NCBI RefSeq assembly: GCF_003240565.2
Contig: NZ_CP117255.1
Span: forward strand, 372,001-436,000
Length of the DNA: 64,000 bases
DNA from: Rhizobium tumorigenes
GTDB taxonomy: Bacteria > Pseudomonadota > Alphaproteobacteria > Rhizobiales > Rhizobiaceae
Direction of reading: 5' to 3'
Shown here in pieces: positions 1 through 9,201 of the stretch (its first letter is position 1; each line of letters starts with the position of its first letter). The notes beneath the pieces are model-generated. The model ran no database searches, was not told the origin of the DNA, and worked only from the letters and a program-made list of their open reading frames with translations. Position numbers and translations under genes: made by a program.

Positions 1-1
1 G

Positions 2-1000
2 GCCGAGGACGGTCGCAAGATGTCGAAGTCGCTCGGCAACACCGTCACCCCGCAGGAAGTCATGGGCCAGTCCGGTGCCGATATCCTGCGTCTCTGGGTC
101 ATGAACACCGATTATTGGGAGGATCAGCGTCTCGGCAAGACGATCATCCAGACCAACATCGACAGCTACCGCAAGATCCGCAACACGCTCCGCTGGATGC
201 TGGGAACGCTGGCCCACGATCACGGCGACGACATCGCCTATGCGGACCTGCCGGAACTCGAGCAACTGATGCTCAACCGCCTGTCCGAACTGGATAAGGT
301 GGTGCGAGGAGGCTACGACGAATTCGACTTCAAGCGCATCGTGCGCTCGCTGTCCGATTTCGCCAATGTCGAACTGTCGGCCTTCTATTTCGACATCCGC
401 AAGGACGCGCTCTATTGCGACGCGCCGTCGAGCTCGAAACGCCGTGCGGCCCTCTATGTCATCCGCAAGCTGTTCGATTGCCTCGTCCTGTGGTTCGCGC
501 CGATGATGCCGTTCACCACCGAGGAGGCATGGCTGTCGCGCGATCCCAATGCTGTCTCCGTGCATCTCGAGCAGTTTCCGGCGATTCCCGGCGAATGGTC
601 GAACGAGCCAGTTGCGGAAAAGTGGAAGAAGGTCCGCACCGTTCGTCGCGCCGTCACCGGCGCGCTGGAGATCGAGCGCAAGGACAAGCGCATCGGCTCC
701 TCGCTGGAAGCTGCGCCCGTCGTCCACGTCGGCGATCCCGAGCTTCTGGCCGCGCTGGAAGGTCTCGACTTTGCCGAGATCTGCATCACCTCGGATATTT
801 CCGTCGTGGCAGGCGAGGGATCGGCAGAAGCCTTCCGGCTTGAGGACGGAACCAAGGTCGCCGTCGAGCAGAAGCTTGCCGAAGGCGTCAAATGCGCCCG
901 CTCGTGGAAAATCACCAAAGACGTCGGATCGGACCCGGCCTATCCCGATATTTCCGCCCGAGACGCCGCCGCAATGCGCGAATTGGCGGCTTTGGCCTGA
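2..1000 (+). CDS. ileS: Isoleucyl-tRNA synthetase, C-terminal part (gene enters from the left edge)
   Basis: Class I aminoacyl-tRNA synthetase that charges tRNA-Ile. The frame is open from base 2 and shows the KMSKS ATP-binding loop at fragment residues 6-10, followed by the anticodon-binding helical domain (tryptophan-rich WxxxTLRWMLG and WFAPMMPFTTEEAW segments). The N-terminal catalytic and editing domains lie outside the window. The extreme C-terminus, where many IleRS carry a CxxC...CxxC zinc knuckle, reads KCARSWKI...DISARD, so three of the four cysteines are replaced. Family identity is very secure; the start is not visible. Confidence 0.96.
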   Translation, partial: AEDGRKMSKSLGNTVTPQEVMGQSGADILRLWVMNTDYWEDQRLGKTIIQTNIDSYRKIRNTLRWMLGTLAHDHGDDIAYADLPELEQLMLNRLSELDKVVRGGYDEFDFKRIVRSLSDFANVELSAFYFDIRKDALYCDAPSSSKRRAALYVIRKLFDCLVLWFAPMMPFTTEEAWLSRDPNAVSVHLEQFPAIPGEWSNEPVAEKWKKVRTVRRAVTGALEIERKDKRIGSSLEAAPVVHVGDPELLAALEGLDFAEICITSDISVVAGEGSAEAFRLEDGTKVAVEQKLAEGVKCARSWKITKDVGSDPAYPDISARDAAAMRELAALA

Positions 1001-1006
1001 AGAAAA

Positions 1007-1044
1007 TTACCGGATGAATTGCGTTAACGGCGTTCATCCGGTAA
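1007..1044. terminator. 12-bp perfect inverted repeat after ileS
   Basis: Arms at 1007-1018 (TTACCGGATGAA) and 1033-1044 are exact reverse complements around a 14-base loop that itself contains the palindrome CGTTAACG. It begins six bases after the ileS stop. There is no T-run on the + side, so it may be a factor-assisted terminator or an RNA-stabilising hairpin rather than a classical intrinsic terminator. Confidence 0.55.
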
Positions 1045-1134
1045 AAGCTGCCTGAAATTGGCCGAAGTTTTGCGCGAAGGGGCGTAGAACCGTGGTGGGC
1101 AATGAGTGCGCCGGCACGGCTGGGAAGGGTTTTC

Positions 1135-1764
1135 ATGAAAGCGTTGCATAGGGTTCGTGTTGGCGTCTGCTTGGCTGCTTTGTTGGCAGGCTGCGGCGCG
1201 ATGTCCGGCTGCATGAGCAGCCCGACCTACGGCACCGACAAGACATCGGGCGAACAGCTGTTCGACGACATCGCCGATATCGGCTCGATCTCTGCCGCGA
1301 CGCCCAAGGAAAACGCCGTCAAGTATCCGCCGCGTCCAGGTCTGGTGGTGCCGCCGGCCGATGGCAGGTCGACCCTGACGCAGCCGCAACAGTCGCTGGC
1401 TTCCTCTGACAATCCGAACTGGGTCGAATCGCCTGAAGACGCCCGCAAGCGTCTCGTTGCCGATGCAGACGCCAACAAGAATTCTGCCACCTACCGCTCG
1501 CCGTTGGTCTATTCCGATAGCCACGCCAACCAGATGACGCAGGCGCAGCAGACCGCCGCCTACCGCGAGGCCCGCAAGCAGCAGGACGGCACCTACATCG
1601 ACCAGCGCCGTTACCTCATCGACCCTCCGGCGCAGTATCGCCAGGTTGCCGACCCAGCCGCCCTCAACGATCTCGGCACGCCGGAATCGAAGAAGGAAAA
1701 GAAGCGGCTGAAGGATGCCGAGGCGGCCCAGCAGTCGAGCAGCTGGTGGAAGCCATTCCAGTAA
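1135..1764 (+). CDS. Putative lipoprotein, family not recognised
   Basis: Small secreted protein of about 209 residues. I chose the ATG at 1135 because GGGAAGGG lies just upstream and the protein then opens with a classical lipoprotein signal: positive N-terminus, hydrophobic core, lipobox LAGC (cysteine near residue 18; a second candidate MSGC follows). The mature part is hydrophilic, with a proline-rich YPPRPGLVVPP segment and a charged, lysine-rich C-terminus ending in WWKPFQ. It probably sits in the outer membrane or periplasm. It follows ileS in the same direction. I do not recognise a named function. Confidence 0.8.
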   Translation: MKALHRVRVGVCLAALLAGCGAMSGCMSSPTYGTDKTSGEQLFDDIADIGSISAATPKENAVKYPPRPGLVVPPADGRSTLTQPQQSLASSDNPNWVESPEDARKRLVADADANKNSATYRSPLVYSDSHANQMTQAQQTAAYREARKQQDGTYIDQRRYLIDPPAQYRQVADPAALNDLGTPESKKEKKRLKDAEAAQQSSSWWKPFQ

Positions 1765-1780
1765 TCGAAGCCTGAAAGCG

Positions 1781-2236
1781 CTATTCGCCGCGCCGGGCTT
1801 GAAAAAAAGCCTTGAGGATATCGCTGGCATCGCTTTCGGCGAGGCCTGAATAGACCTCCGGGCTGTGATGGCATGTCGCCTGCGCAAAGAAGCGCACGCC
1901 GTTGTCGATGCCGCCGCCTTTCGGATCCTCCGCGCCATAGTAGAGCCGGCGGATGCGGGCGAACGAAATGGCCGCCGCACACATCGTGCAGGGCTCCAGC
2001 GTCACGTAGAGATCGGCATCGACCAGCCGCTCCTGGCCTAGCGTTGCGCTGGCAAGCCGGATCGCCACGATTTCGGCATGGGCGGTGACATCGTTCAATT
2101 CCCGGGTCCGGTTGCCCGCCCTGGCGATGACGGTGTTGTCGAAAACCACCACGGCGCCGATCGGCACTTCGCCACGCTGTCCGGCGGCGCGGGCTTCATC
2201 CAGCGCCAGCGCCATGAAATGATTTGTCCTCGCCAT
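1781..2236 (-). CDS. tadA: tRNA-specific adenosine deaminase
   Basis: Converts adenosine 34 of tRNA-Arg(ACG) to inosine, needed to read CGN codons. The 151-residue protein has the zinc-deaminase signature: HAE (zinc His and proton-shuttling Glu) in VTAHAEI, and PCTMC with the two zinc cysteines, followed by the family pattern IRRLYYGAEDPKGG. The frame continues upstream, but the ATG at 2236 gives the length usual for rhizobial TadA. It runs opposite to its neighbours, divergent from the pseudouridine synthase gene that starts about 90 bases away. Confidence 0.93.
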   Translation of the reverse strand: MARTNHFMALALDEARAAGQRGEVPIGAVVVFDNTVIARAGNRTRELNDVTAHAEIVAIRLASATLGQERLVDADLYVTLEPCTMCAAAISFARIRRLYYGAEDPKGGGIDNGVRFFAQATCHHSPEVYSGLAESDASDILKAFFQARRGE

Positions 2237-2321
2237 CAAGATTTTCCACTTAACCGAAGCGGCGTGACCTGATAGGACACGCCAAAGACCAATTTGGTCT
2301 AAAAACTCAGGCAAACATCAA

Positions 2322-4436
2322 ATGACATTCAATGACAAGCCCAAGCGGCCTGGGTCCAAGCCCTTTCTTCGCGATAAGCCGATGCCGAAGCGCGAAGACA
2401 CCAATGCTGCAAAACCTGCGCCGTCGAAGCTCACCAAGGCGAATATCCCGGATGACGCCGAACGTATCTCCAAGGTAATGGCACGCGTCGGCGTCGCCTC
2501 CCGCCGCGATATCGAGCGGATGATCATGGAAGGCCGCGTCAAGCTGAACGGCGTGCAGCTCGACAGCCCGGTCATCAACGTCACCCTGACGGACAAGATC
2601 GAAGTCGATGGCGTGCCGATCCGTGGTATCGAGCGCACCCGTCTGTGGCTCTACCACAAGCCTGCCGGCCTGGTGACCACCAATGCCGATCCGGAAGGCC
2701 GCGATACCGTATTCGACAACCTGCCGGACGACCTGCCGCGCGTCATGTCCATCGGCCGCCTCGACATCAACACCGAAGGCTTGTTGCTGCTGACCAATGA
2801 CGGCGGCCTTGCTCGCGTGCTGGAATTGCCGACCACCGGCTGGCTGCGTCGCTACCGCGTCCGCGCCCATGGCGAGATCGACCAGGACGCGCTCGACAAG
2901 CTGAAAGAAGGCATCGCCGTCGATGGCGTGCTCTATGGCTCTATCGAGGCAACGCTCGACAAGGTGCAGGGCTCCAACGTCTGGATCACCATGGGTCTTC
3001 GCGAAGGCAAGAACCGCGAAATCAAGAACGTCCTCGGCGTGCTCGGCCTCGAGGTCAATCGCCTGATCCGCATTTCCTACGGCCCGTTCCAGCTCGGCGA
3101 CCTGCCGGAAGGCCAGGCCGTCGAAGTCCGTGGTCGAACGCTCCGCGACCAGCTCGGTCCACGCCTCGTCGAAGACGCCAAGGCAAATTTCGATGCGCCG
3201 ATCTACAATGTCACCGGTGGCGACGCCGCTGACGACGACGAAGCGCCCGCTGCCCGTCCGCAGCAGCGCGATGACTGGGTCAAGCGCGAAAAGTCGAGCG
3301 ACAAGCGCGCTCCCGCCCGTGGCCATCTCGATACGAAGCGCGAAGACAGCAAGGGCGGTGCCCGTGGCAAGGACGACGACCGTCCGAAGCGCGCACCGAT
3401 GACGACGCCGCGCCGCAGCGCCAATGTCTGGATGGCGCCCGGCGCCCGTCCTCTTGGCGAGAAGGCAGCCGAAAAGGTTGCCAAGAATCTTGAAAGATAT
3501 GGCCCTTCGACCCGTGGCCCGCGCGTGCGCCCCGGCTCCGAGCGCCCGGATGAAGGTCCGCGCGTCCGTGTCAGTCGCGTCAGCGACAGCGAAGGTGAGT
3601 GGATCCGCGCCACTGACGATACTGACGATGCCAAGGGCAAAGGCGGCGGTTTCGGCCGCAAGAGCGCCGGCAGCGACCGTCCGCCACGCGGCGACAAGCC
3701 GTTTGGCGACCGTGCCCCGCGCGGCGACCGCCCCCAGGGCGCAAAGTCCTTCGGTGATCGTCCGGCCCGCAGCGACAAGCCATTTGGCGATCGTGCTCCG
3801 CGTGCCGATAAGCCGTTTGGCGACCGCCCGCGTGGCCCGAGCCGCCCGCGTACCGAGGGCGAGGATCGCCCACGGACCAACTCTTTCCGCAGCGACAGCC
3901 GTTCGGATGCACCTCGTGGCGATCGTCCCTCCGGCGACCGGCCACCGCGCGGTGATCGTCCACAAAGCGATCGTCCTCGTGGCGAGCGGCCCGAGCGCGC
4001 CCGTCCGCAAGGCGACCGCCCCTATACCGGCAGGCCGCGCACGGAAGGCGAGGATCGTCCCCGTGCAAAGCCGTTCCGCTCCGACGCTCCGCGTGGCGAT
4101 CGTCCTGTCCGCAGCGAACGTCCCCAGGGCGAACGTTCCTTTGGTGACAAGCCGAGAAGCGACAGGCCGACACGGTCCTTCGATGGCGACCAGCGGTCCG
4201 AACGTCCGGCAAGGACTGAACGTCCCTCCGGTGAGCGCTCGTATGGCGAAAAGCCGGCCGGTGCAAAGCCCGCAGGCCGTCCTTATACAGGCAAGCCAGC
4301 CGGTAAATCCTTCGGCGGCAAGCCAGCGGGCAAGCCGGGTGCAAAGAGCTTTTCCGGCAAGCCACGCGACGGCGCCGGCAGCGGTCGTCCGGCAGGGGGT
4401 GCTCCAAGAGGCGGCCCGAAGGGCAAGAGGGGCTAA
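2322..4436 (+). CDS. rluB: RluB/RsuA-family rRNA pseudouridine synthase with a giant basic tail
   Basis: Forms pseudouridine in 23S rRNA. Residues about 46-95 form an S4 RNA-binding domain, and the catalytic aspartate is D148 in GRLDINTEGLLLL. The usual enzyme ends near residue 290. Here about 400 more residues follow (from roughly base 3220), made of Arg/Gly/Asp/Pro-rich repeats of the type GDRP, KPFGDRAPR and RPRTEGEDRPR, grading into Lys/Gly/Pro repeats, so the protein totals 704 residues. The tail is probably disordered and RNA-binding. Rhizobial homologues also have tails, but their length is variable. rsmD follows with six bases between. Confidence 0.93.
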   Translation: MTFNDKPKRPGSKPFLRDKPMPKREDTNAAKPAPSKLTKANIPDDAERISKVMARVGVASRRDIERMIMEGRVKLNGVQLDSPVINVTLTDKIEVDGVPIRGIERTRLWLYHKPAGLVTTNADPEGRDTVFDNLPDDLPRVMSIGRLDINTEGLLLLTNDGGLARVLELPTTGWLRRYRVRAHGEIDQDALDKLKEGIAVDGVLYGSIEATLDKVQGSNVWITMGLREGKNREIKNVLGVLGLEVNRLIRISYGPFQLGDLPEGQAVEVRGRTLRDQLGPRLVEDAKANFDAPIYNVTGGDAADDDEAPAARPQQRDDWVKREKSSDKRAPARGHLDTKREDSKGGARGKDDDRPKRAPMTTPRRSANVWMAPGARPLGEKAAEKVAKNLERYGPSTRGPRVRPGSERPDEGPRVRVSRVSDSEGEWIRATDDTDDAKGKGGGFGRKSAGSDRPPRGDKPFGDRAPRGDRPQGAKSFGDRPARSDKPFGDRAPRADKPFGDRPRGPSRPRTEGEDRPRTNSFRSDSRSDAPRGDRPSGDRPPRGDRPQSDRPRGERPERARPQGDRPYTGRPRTEGEDRPRAKPFRSDAPRGDRPVRSERPQGERSFGDKPRSDRPTRSFDGDQRSERPARTERPSGERSYGEKPAGAKPAGRPYTGKPAGKSFGGKPAGKPGAKSFSGKPRDGAGSGRPAGGAPRGGPKGKRG

Positions 4437-4442
4437 CGGACG

Positions 4443-5003
4443 GTGAGGATTGTCGGCGGAGAGTTTCGCGGTCGGTCTCTAGCCGTGCCCAAGTCCAACG
4501 CGATCCGGCCAACGGCTGACCGGACGCGCGAAAGCCTGTTCAATATCCTGAGCCACGCCTATCCCGAGGCGATCGACGCGACGCGCATGATGGACCTCTT
4601 TGCCGGTACCGGCGCGGTCGGCCTCGAAGGTGCCTCGCGCGGTTGCCGTCACGTGCTGTTTGTCGAAAGCAGTGTCGAGGGGCGTGGACTCCTCTGGGAA
4701 AACATCGATGCGCTCGGCCTGCACGGCCGGACGCGCATGCTGCGTCGCGACGCCACCGATCTCGGCAGCGTCGGCAATCTCGAGCCGTTCGACTTCCTGT
4801 TCGCCGATCCGCCCTATGGCCATGGCCTCGGCGAAAAGGCCTTCGCAGCGGCGGCAGATGGCGGCTGGCTGGTGTCGGGCGCCCTTGCGATCCTCGAAGA
4901 GCGTGCCGATATCGTCGTCAACGCTCCCGCAGAGTATGTGTTGCTGGAGGTCAGAACGTTTGGCGACAGCAAGATGCACTTTTTCCGCTACCAGCCGGCT
5001 TGA
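4443..5003 (+). CDS. rsmD: 16S rRNA (guanine966-N2)-methyltransferase
   Basis: SAM-dependent methyltransferase modifying G966 of 16S rRNA. The 186-residue protein starts with GTG (MRIVGGEFRGRSL), the conserved RsmD N-terminus, and contains the SAM-binding motif MDLFAGTGAVGLEG and the catalytic DPPYG motif in FADPPYGHG near residue 120. It lies six bases after the pseudouridine synthase, and the next gene starts four bases after its stop, so the three genes probably form one operon. Confidence 0.94.
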   Translation: MRIVGGEFRGRSLAVPKSNAIRPTADRTRESLFNILSHAYPEAIDATRMMDLFAGTGAVGLEGASRGCRHVLFVESSVEGRGLLWENIDALGLHGRTRMLRRDATDLGSVGNLEPFDFLFADPPYGHGLGEKAFAAAADGGWLVSGALAILEERADIVVNAPAEYVLLEVRTFGDSKMHFFRYQPA

Positions 5004-5006
5004 GTT

Positions 5007-5885
5007 ATGAACACGATGACCAGACTGGGTGACGAGATCACCGACACCATGGACGCCTACAGCTCGTCGCAGCCCTCTCTGGCCGTTTCCTTCGGCGGCG
5101 GCGGTGCACGTGGGCTTGCCCATATCCACATCATCGAGGCGCTGGACGAACTCGGCATCCGGCCGGTCGCCATTTCCGGTTCGTCGATCGGCGCAATCAT
5201 GGGCGCGGGCATGGCGTCTGGCATGAGCGGCATCGAAATCCGCGACTACGCTCTCTCCAGCATCGGCAACAAGAAGGCAGTCGCCAACCGCATATGGGGT
5301 CTGAGGCCAAAGTCTGTGCGCGGGTTGAAGATCGGCCAGTTCGATCTCGAGCGCGTGCTACGTGCCTTCCTGCCGCATCAGGTGCCGGATAATTTTGCCG
5401 ACCTGCGCATCCCGATGAAGGTGATCGCCACCGATTACTACGGGCAGTCCGAGGTGGTCATCGAAGAGGGCGACCTCATCCAGGCACTGGCTGCTTCTGC
5501 GGCTATTCCGGCAGTCTTCATGCCGGTGCGGCGCAACGACCGCGTCATGATCGACGGCGGCATCATCAATCCGGTGCCTTACGAACATCTGATGGATCTT
5601 GCCGATATCGTCATCGGCGTCGATGTCGTCGGCGCGCCGGATGGTGACGGTACCCATGTGCCGAACCGCATGGAAAGCCTGTTCGGCAGCGGCCAGTTGA
5701 TGATGCAGACGGCGATTGCCCTGAAGCTCCGCCTGCGTCCGCCGCAGATCTTCCTCTGCCCCGCAGTCGGGCGCATCGGCGTCATGGATTTCCTCAAGGC
5801 TCGCGAAATCCTCGCCATGTCCGTCGGCATCAAGGACGAGCTGAAATATGCGCTCGACGAAATCCTGACGGCTCGCCGGGTCTAG
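5007..5885 (+). CDS. Patatin-like phospholipase/esterase (RssA-like)
   Basis: Lipid acyl hydrolase of the patatin family. Of 292 residues, the oxyanion-hole loop GGGGARG is at 30-36, the nucleophile motif GSSIG at 58-62 (Ser60), and the catalytic Asp is in the DGG motif (VMIDGGIINPVP, near residue 185). No signal peptide is evident, so it is probably cytoplasmic. The substrate cannot be told from sequence. It is the last gene of the rluB-rsmD run, and its TAG stop shares CTAG with the stop of the converging antiporter gene. Confidence 0.88.
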   Translation: MNTMTRLGDEITDTMDAYSSSQPSLAVSFGGGGARGLAHIHIIEALDELGIRPVAISGSSIGAIMGAGMASGMSGIEIRDYALSSIGNKKAVANRIWGLRPKSVRGLKIGQFDLERVLRAFLPHQVPDNFADLRIPMKVIATDYYGQSEVVIEEGDLIQALAASAAIPAVFMPVRRNDRVMIDGGIINPVPYEHLMDLADIVIGVDVVGAPDGDGTHVPNRMESLFGSGQLMMQTAIALKLRLRPPQIFLCPAVGRIGVMDFLKAREILAMSVGIKDELKYALDEILTARRV

Positions 5886-7687
5886 ATACTCGCCGGCTCC
5901 GAGAGATCGTCGCTGGCATCGATGACTTCGACCGACCGCTTCGGTTTGATCAACGGTTCCGGCTTGACCGGCTTCGAAAACAGCATGTCGGCCCCGGCCT
6001 GCGGACCTTCCGTCGTCTGCAGCACCAACCGCTGCTCATCGCGCTTGCGGATATCTTCCTGGATCGCCATCGCCTCAGCTTCACCGACGCCGAGTTCCTC
6101 GAGCGTGCGTCGGCCGAACACCAAGCCAGATTCCAGCGTTTCGCGCAGTTCGTAGTCGACGCCCACTTTTCGCAGCGCAATGGAGTGGATACGGTCGTAG
6201 CTGCGGACGAAAATTCGCGCATGCGAATATTCGGCCTGCACCAGTTCGACGATCTTGTCGGTGATTTCCCGCGTGTGAGTGCAGATGACCACGATCTTAG
6301 CGCGATCTATGCCAGCGGAGCGCAGCACGTCCTTGCGGGTTCCATCGCCGAAATAGATGCGAAAACCGAAGGACGACGCTTGCCGGATGCGGTCGGCGGA
6401 AAAGTCGATCACCGTTACCTCGCGGCCTCCGGCGAGCAGGATCTGCGCGGCGATCTGGCCGAAGCGCGAAAAGCCGATCATCAGCACATCGGCGCCGGCG
6501 CCCTCGAAATTCTCGTCGATCTCTTCATGCGCATCGGCCGTCATCAGCCGCTTCGACAGCGCCACGGCAAGCGGCGTCAGCGCCATCGACAGCGTGACGA
6601 TGGCGATCAGCAGCGAGGCGGTGCTGTCCGAAAGCAGTCCCCCCGTGGACGCCGCGGTGCTGAACAGCACGAAGCCGAATTCGCCGCCCTGCGGCAGCAG
6701 CAACGCGATGCGGATAGCATCGTTATGCGACGAGCCCGATATGCGGCAGAGGCCGTAGATGACCAGCGCCTTGACCGCCAGCAATACCGGCACGGCCATG
6801 AGGATGAAAAATGCGTGATCGTAGATCACCTGAAGCTGCAGCGACAGGCCGACGGCAATGAAGAAAATCGCCAGCAGCACGCCGCGAAACGGTTCGATAT
6901 CGGCCTCCAGTTCGTGCCTGTAGGAGGACTCGGCCAGCATCACACCCGAGAGAAAAGCGCCCATCGCCATTGAAAGACCAGCCATTTGCATCAATGTGGC
7001 CGAGCCAAGCACGACGAACAGCGCCGCCGCGATCATCGCCTCCCGGGCGCCGGTCCGGCCGATCACCTGGAACAGCGGCGTCAGCAAATAGCGGCCGACC
7101 ACGATCATGCCGGCAACCGCGGCGACAGCGATGGCAAGGTCGGTCAGGGGATGGGCTTCCTGCTTCGGCCCGTCGAGCACGGTGATCAGTGCGAGAAGCG
7201 GCACGATGGCGAGATCCTGGAACAGCAGCATCGAGAAGGATCGCTGGCCGTAACGGGTGTTGATATCGCTCTGGTCGTCTAGGATCTGCATCGCGAAGGC
7301 GGTGGACGACAGCGCCAGGCCAAAGCCGGCAATGATACTGCCGCGCCAGTCGACCATGCCTGTCAGCCATGCCGCGAACGTCAATGCGATTCCGGTGAAA
7401 ATGACCTGCGCGCTTCCGAGACCGAAGATGTCCCGGCGCATCTGCCAGAGCCGGGTCGGCTTCAGTTCGAGGCCAATGATGAACAGCAGGAACACGACGC
7501 CAAGCTCGGCCACGCCGAGCACGGCTTCACCGTCGCTGATGCCGTGCAGCACGGGACCGATGACGACGCCGGCCGCGAGGTAGCCGAGCACCGTGCCCAG
7601 ACCGAGCTTTTTGAAGATCGGTGCCGTAACGACGGTGCCGCCGAGCAGCAACAGCGTTTCGGTGAAGAAGGCGTTAGGGGCTGACAT
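5882..7687 (-). CDS. Monovalent cation:proton antiporter, CPA2/Kef type
   Basis: Inner-membrane K+ or Na+/H+ exchanger of about 601 residues. The N-terminal two thirds form some 12 hydrophobic helices (Na_H_exchanger), and residues from about 400 form a cytoplasmic Rossmann TrkA-N/RCK domain (MIGFSRFGQIAAQ, then VTVIDFSADRI). This is the KefB/KefC layout. I chose the ATG at 7687, which has GGAAAG upstream; the open frame extends to 7777. No KefF/KefG ancillary subunit is adjacent, so glutathione gating cannot be assumed. Confidence 0.9.
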   Translation of the reverse strand: MSAPNAFFTETLLLLGGTVVTAPIFKKLGLGTVLGYLAAGVVIGPVLHGISDGEAVLGVAELGVVFLLFIIGLELKPTRLWQMRRDIFGLGSAQVIFTGIALTFAAWLTGMVDWRGSIIAGFGLALSSTAFAMQILDDQSDINTRYGQRSFSMLLFQDLAIVPLLALITVLDGPKQEAHPLTDLAIAVAAVAGMIVVGRYLLTPLFQVIGRTGAREAMIAAALFVVLGSATLMQMAGLSMAMGAFLSGVMLAESSYRHELEADIEPFRGVLLAIFFIAVGLSLQLQVIYDHAFFILMAVPVLLAVKALVIYGLCRISGSSHNDAIRIALLLPQGGEFGFVLFSTAASTGGLLSDSTASLLIAIVTLSMALTPLAVALSKRLMTADAHEEIDENFEGAGADVLMIGFSRFGQIAAQILLAGGREVTVIDFSADRIRQASSFGFRIYFGDGTRKDVLRSAGIDRAKIVVICTHTREITDKIVELVQAEYSHARIFVRSYDRIHSIALRKVGVDYELRETLESGLVFGRRTLEELGVGEAEAMAIQEDIRKRDEQRLVLQTTEGPQAGADMLFSKPVKPEPLIKPKRSVEVIDASDDLSEPASI

Positions 7688-7806
7688 GGTCTGTATCTTT
7701 CCGTGGGTAGGCAGTGCATATGCTGTCGAGCCCCAAGAATCGACACGCTCGGCCTTGATGCTTTCGGTACTGCACAATAAATGGAAGACGAAGGAAAGGC
7801 CAACTC

Positions 7807-9153
7807 ATGTCCTCTGAAATCGATTCCGCAACACTACTTTCCCGCGCCAGCCAGCTGATAGATCTCGCCCGCAAGGCCGGTGCCGATGCCGCCGATGCGG
7901 TCGTCGTGCGTTCCCGCTCGCAATCGGTGAGTGTGCGGCTTGGCAAGGTCGAGGGCACGGAGTCCTCTGAAAGCGATGACTTTTCGCTGCGTGTCTTCGT
8001 CGGCAACCGGGTCGCGAATGTATCAGCCAACCCGGGTTTCGATCTCCAGGTCCTGGCCGAACGCGCCGTTGCCATGGCGAAGGTGTCTCCGGAAGATCCG
8101 TTTGCGTGTCTCGCGGACGACGACAAGCTGGCCCGCAACTACCCAGATCTCGATCTCTACGACCCGACTGAGGTCTCCACCGATCAGCTGCGCGAAGCCG
8201 CGCTGGCGATGGAGGAGGCCGGTCTGGCCGTCAAGGGCGTCAGCAAGTCCTCCGGCTCCGGCGCCTCGGCCGGGATGGGCGGCATGGTGCTGGTGACCTC
8301 GCGCGGCTTCGAAGGTGCCTACAAGGGCTCGCGGTTCGGCCGGTCCGTCAGCGTCATCGCCGGCGAAGGCACAGGCATGGAGCGCGACTACGATTTCGAC
8401 AGCCGTCTCTACTTTGCCGATCTGGATTCTGCCGAGGACATCGGCCGCCGCGCCGGAGAGCGGGTGGTCAAACGGATCAATCCGCGCCAGGTGCCGACCG
8501 GCAAGAATGTCACCGTGGTCTTCGACCCCCGCGTCGCCCGCAGCTTCGTCGGCCACATCGGCGGCGCCATCAACGGCTCCTCGGTCGCCCGCAAGTCGAG
8601 CTTCCTCCGCGACAAGATGGGCCAGCAGGTGCTGAAATCCGGAATGTCCATCACCGACGATCCACTCATCGTCCGCGGCTCCGCCTCCCGTCCTTTCGAT
8701 GGCGAAGGCGTCAGCGGCCAGCGTCTGGTGATGATCGAGGATGGCGTGCTCAAGCACTGGTTCCTGTCAACCTCGACTGGCCGGGAAATCGGCATGCCGA
8801 CGAACGGCCGTGGCGTTCGCGGCGGCACAACGGTTACGCCATCGTCCACCAATCTTGCGCTAGAGCCCGGCGAGATGCCGCCGGAAGAGCTGATCAAGAG
8901 CGTCAAGGACGGGTTCTACGTCACCGAACTGATCGGCCAGGGCGTCAACATGATCACCGGCGAATACAGCCGTGGCGCAACAGGTTTCTGGATCGAGAAC
9001 GGCGAACTGACATTTGCAGTGTCGGAGGTGACCATTGCCTCCAATCTCAAGGACATGTTCATGCGCTTCACGCCGGCCAACGATATCGACCGGAGCTTCA
9101 GCACGGCAGCGCCGACCATAGCCATCGAAGGCATGACGCTGGCCGGCCTCTAG
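7807..9153 (+). CDS. pmbA: TldD/PmbA-family protein (PmbA)
   Basis: A 448-residue partner of the TldD/TldE (PmbA) peptidase that processes small peptides such as microcin precursors and CcdA in E. coli. It shows the family's N-terminal domain (LIDLARKAGADAADAVVVRS) and the C-terminal glycine-rich part with the GREIGMPTNGRGVRGG and STNLALEPGE segments. The HExxxD zinc site of TldD is absent, as expected for the PmbA partner. The start has a strong AAGGAAAGG upstream and is divergent from the antiporter. TldD itself is not in the window. Confidence 0.92.
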   Translation: MSSEIDSATLLSRASQLIDLARKAGADAADAVVVRSRSQSVSVRLGKVEGTESSESDDFSLRVFVGNRVANVSANPGFDLQVLAERAVAMAKVSPEDPFACLADDDKLARNYPDLDLYDPTEVSTDQLREAALAMEEAGLAVKGVSKSSGSGASAGMGGMVLVTSRGFEGAYKGSRFGRSVSVIAGEGTGMERDYDFDSRLYFADLDSAEDIGRRAGERVVKRINPRQVPTGKNVTVVFDPRVARSFVGHIGGAINGSSVARKSSFLRDKMGQQVLKSGMSITDDPLIVRGSASRPFDGEGVSGQRLVMIEDGVLKHWFLSTSTGREIGMPTNGRGVRGGTTVTPSSTNLALEPGEMPPEELIKSVKDGFYVTELIGQGVNMITGEYSRGATGFWIENGELTFAVSEVTIASNLKDMFMRFTPANDIDRSFSTAAPTIAIEGMTLAGL

Positions 9154-9201
9154 AGTGCTTGTGTTTGGAAGTGCATAAAAACAGAGAGATAGAGTATTTT
9201 T

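Noticed and set aside
2307..4010. 567-codon antisense frame under the pseudouridine synthase
   Set aside because: It results from the repetitive Arg/Gly/Asp/Pro-coding tail, which removes stops in several frames at once; no ribosome site or domain was seen.
3424..4446. 340-codon + strand frame overlapping the same tail
   Set aside because: Same cause as above; Ala/Arg/Val/Pro-rich with no recognisable sequence.
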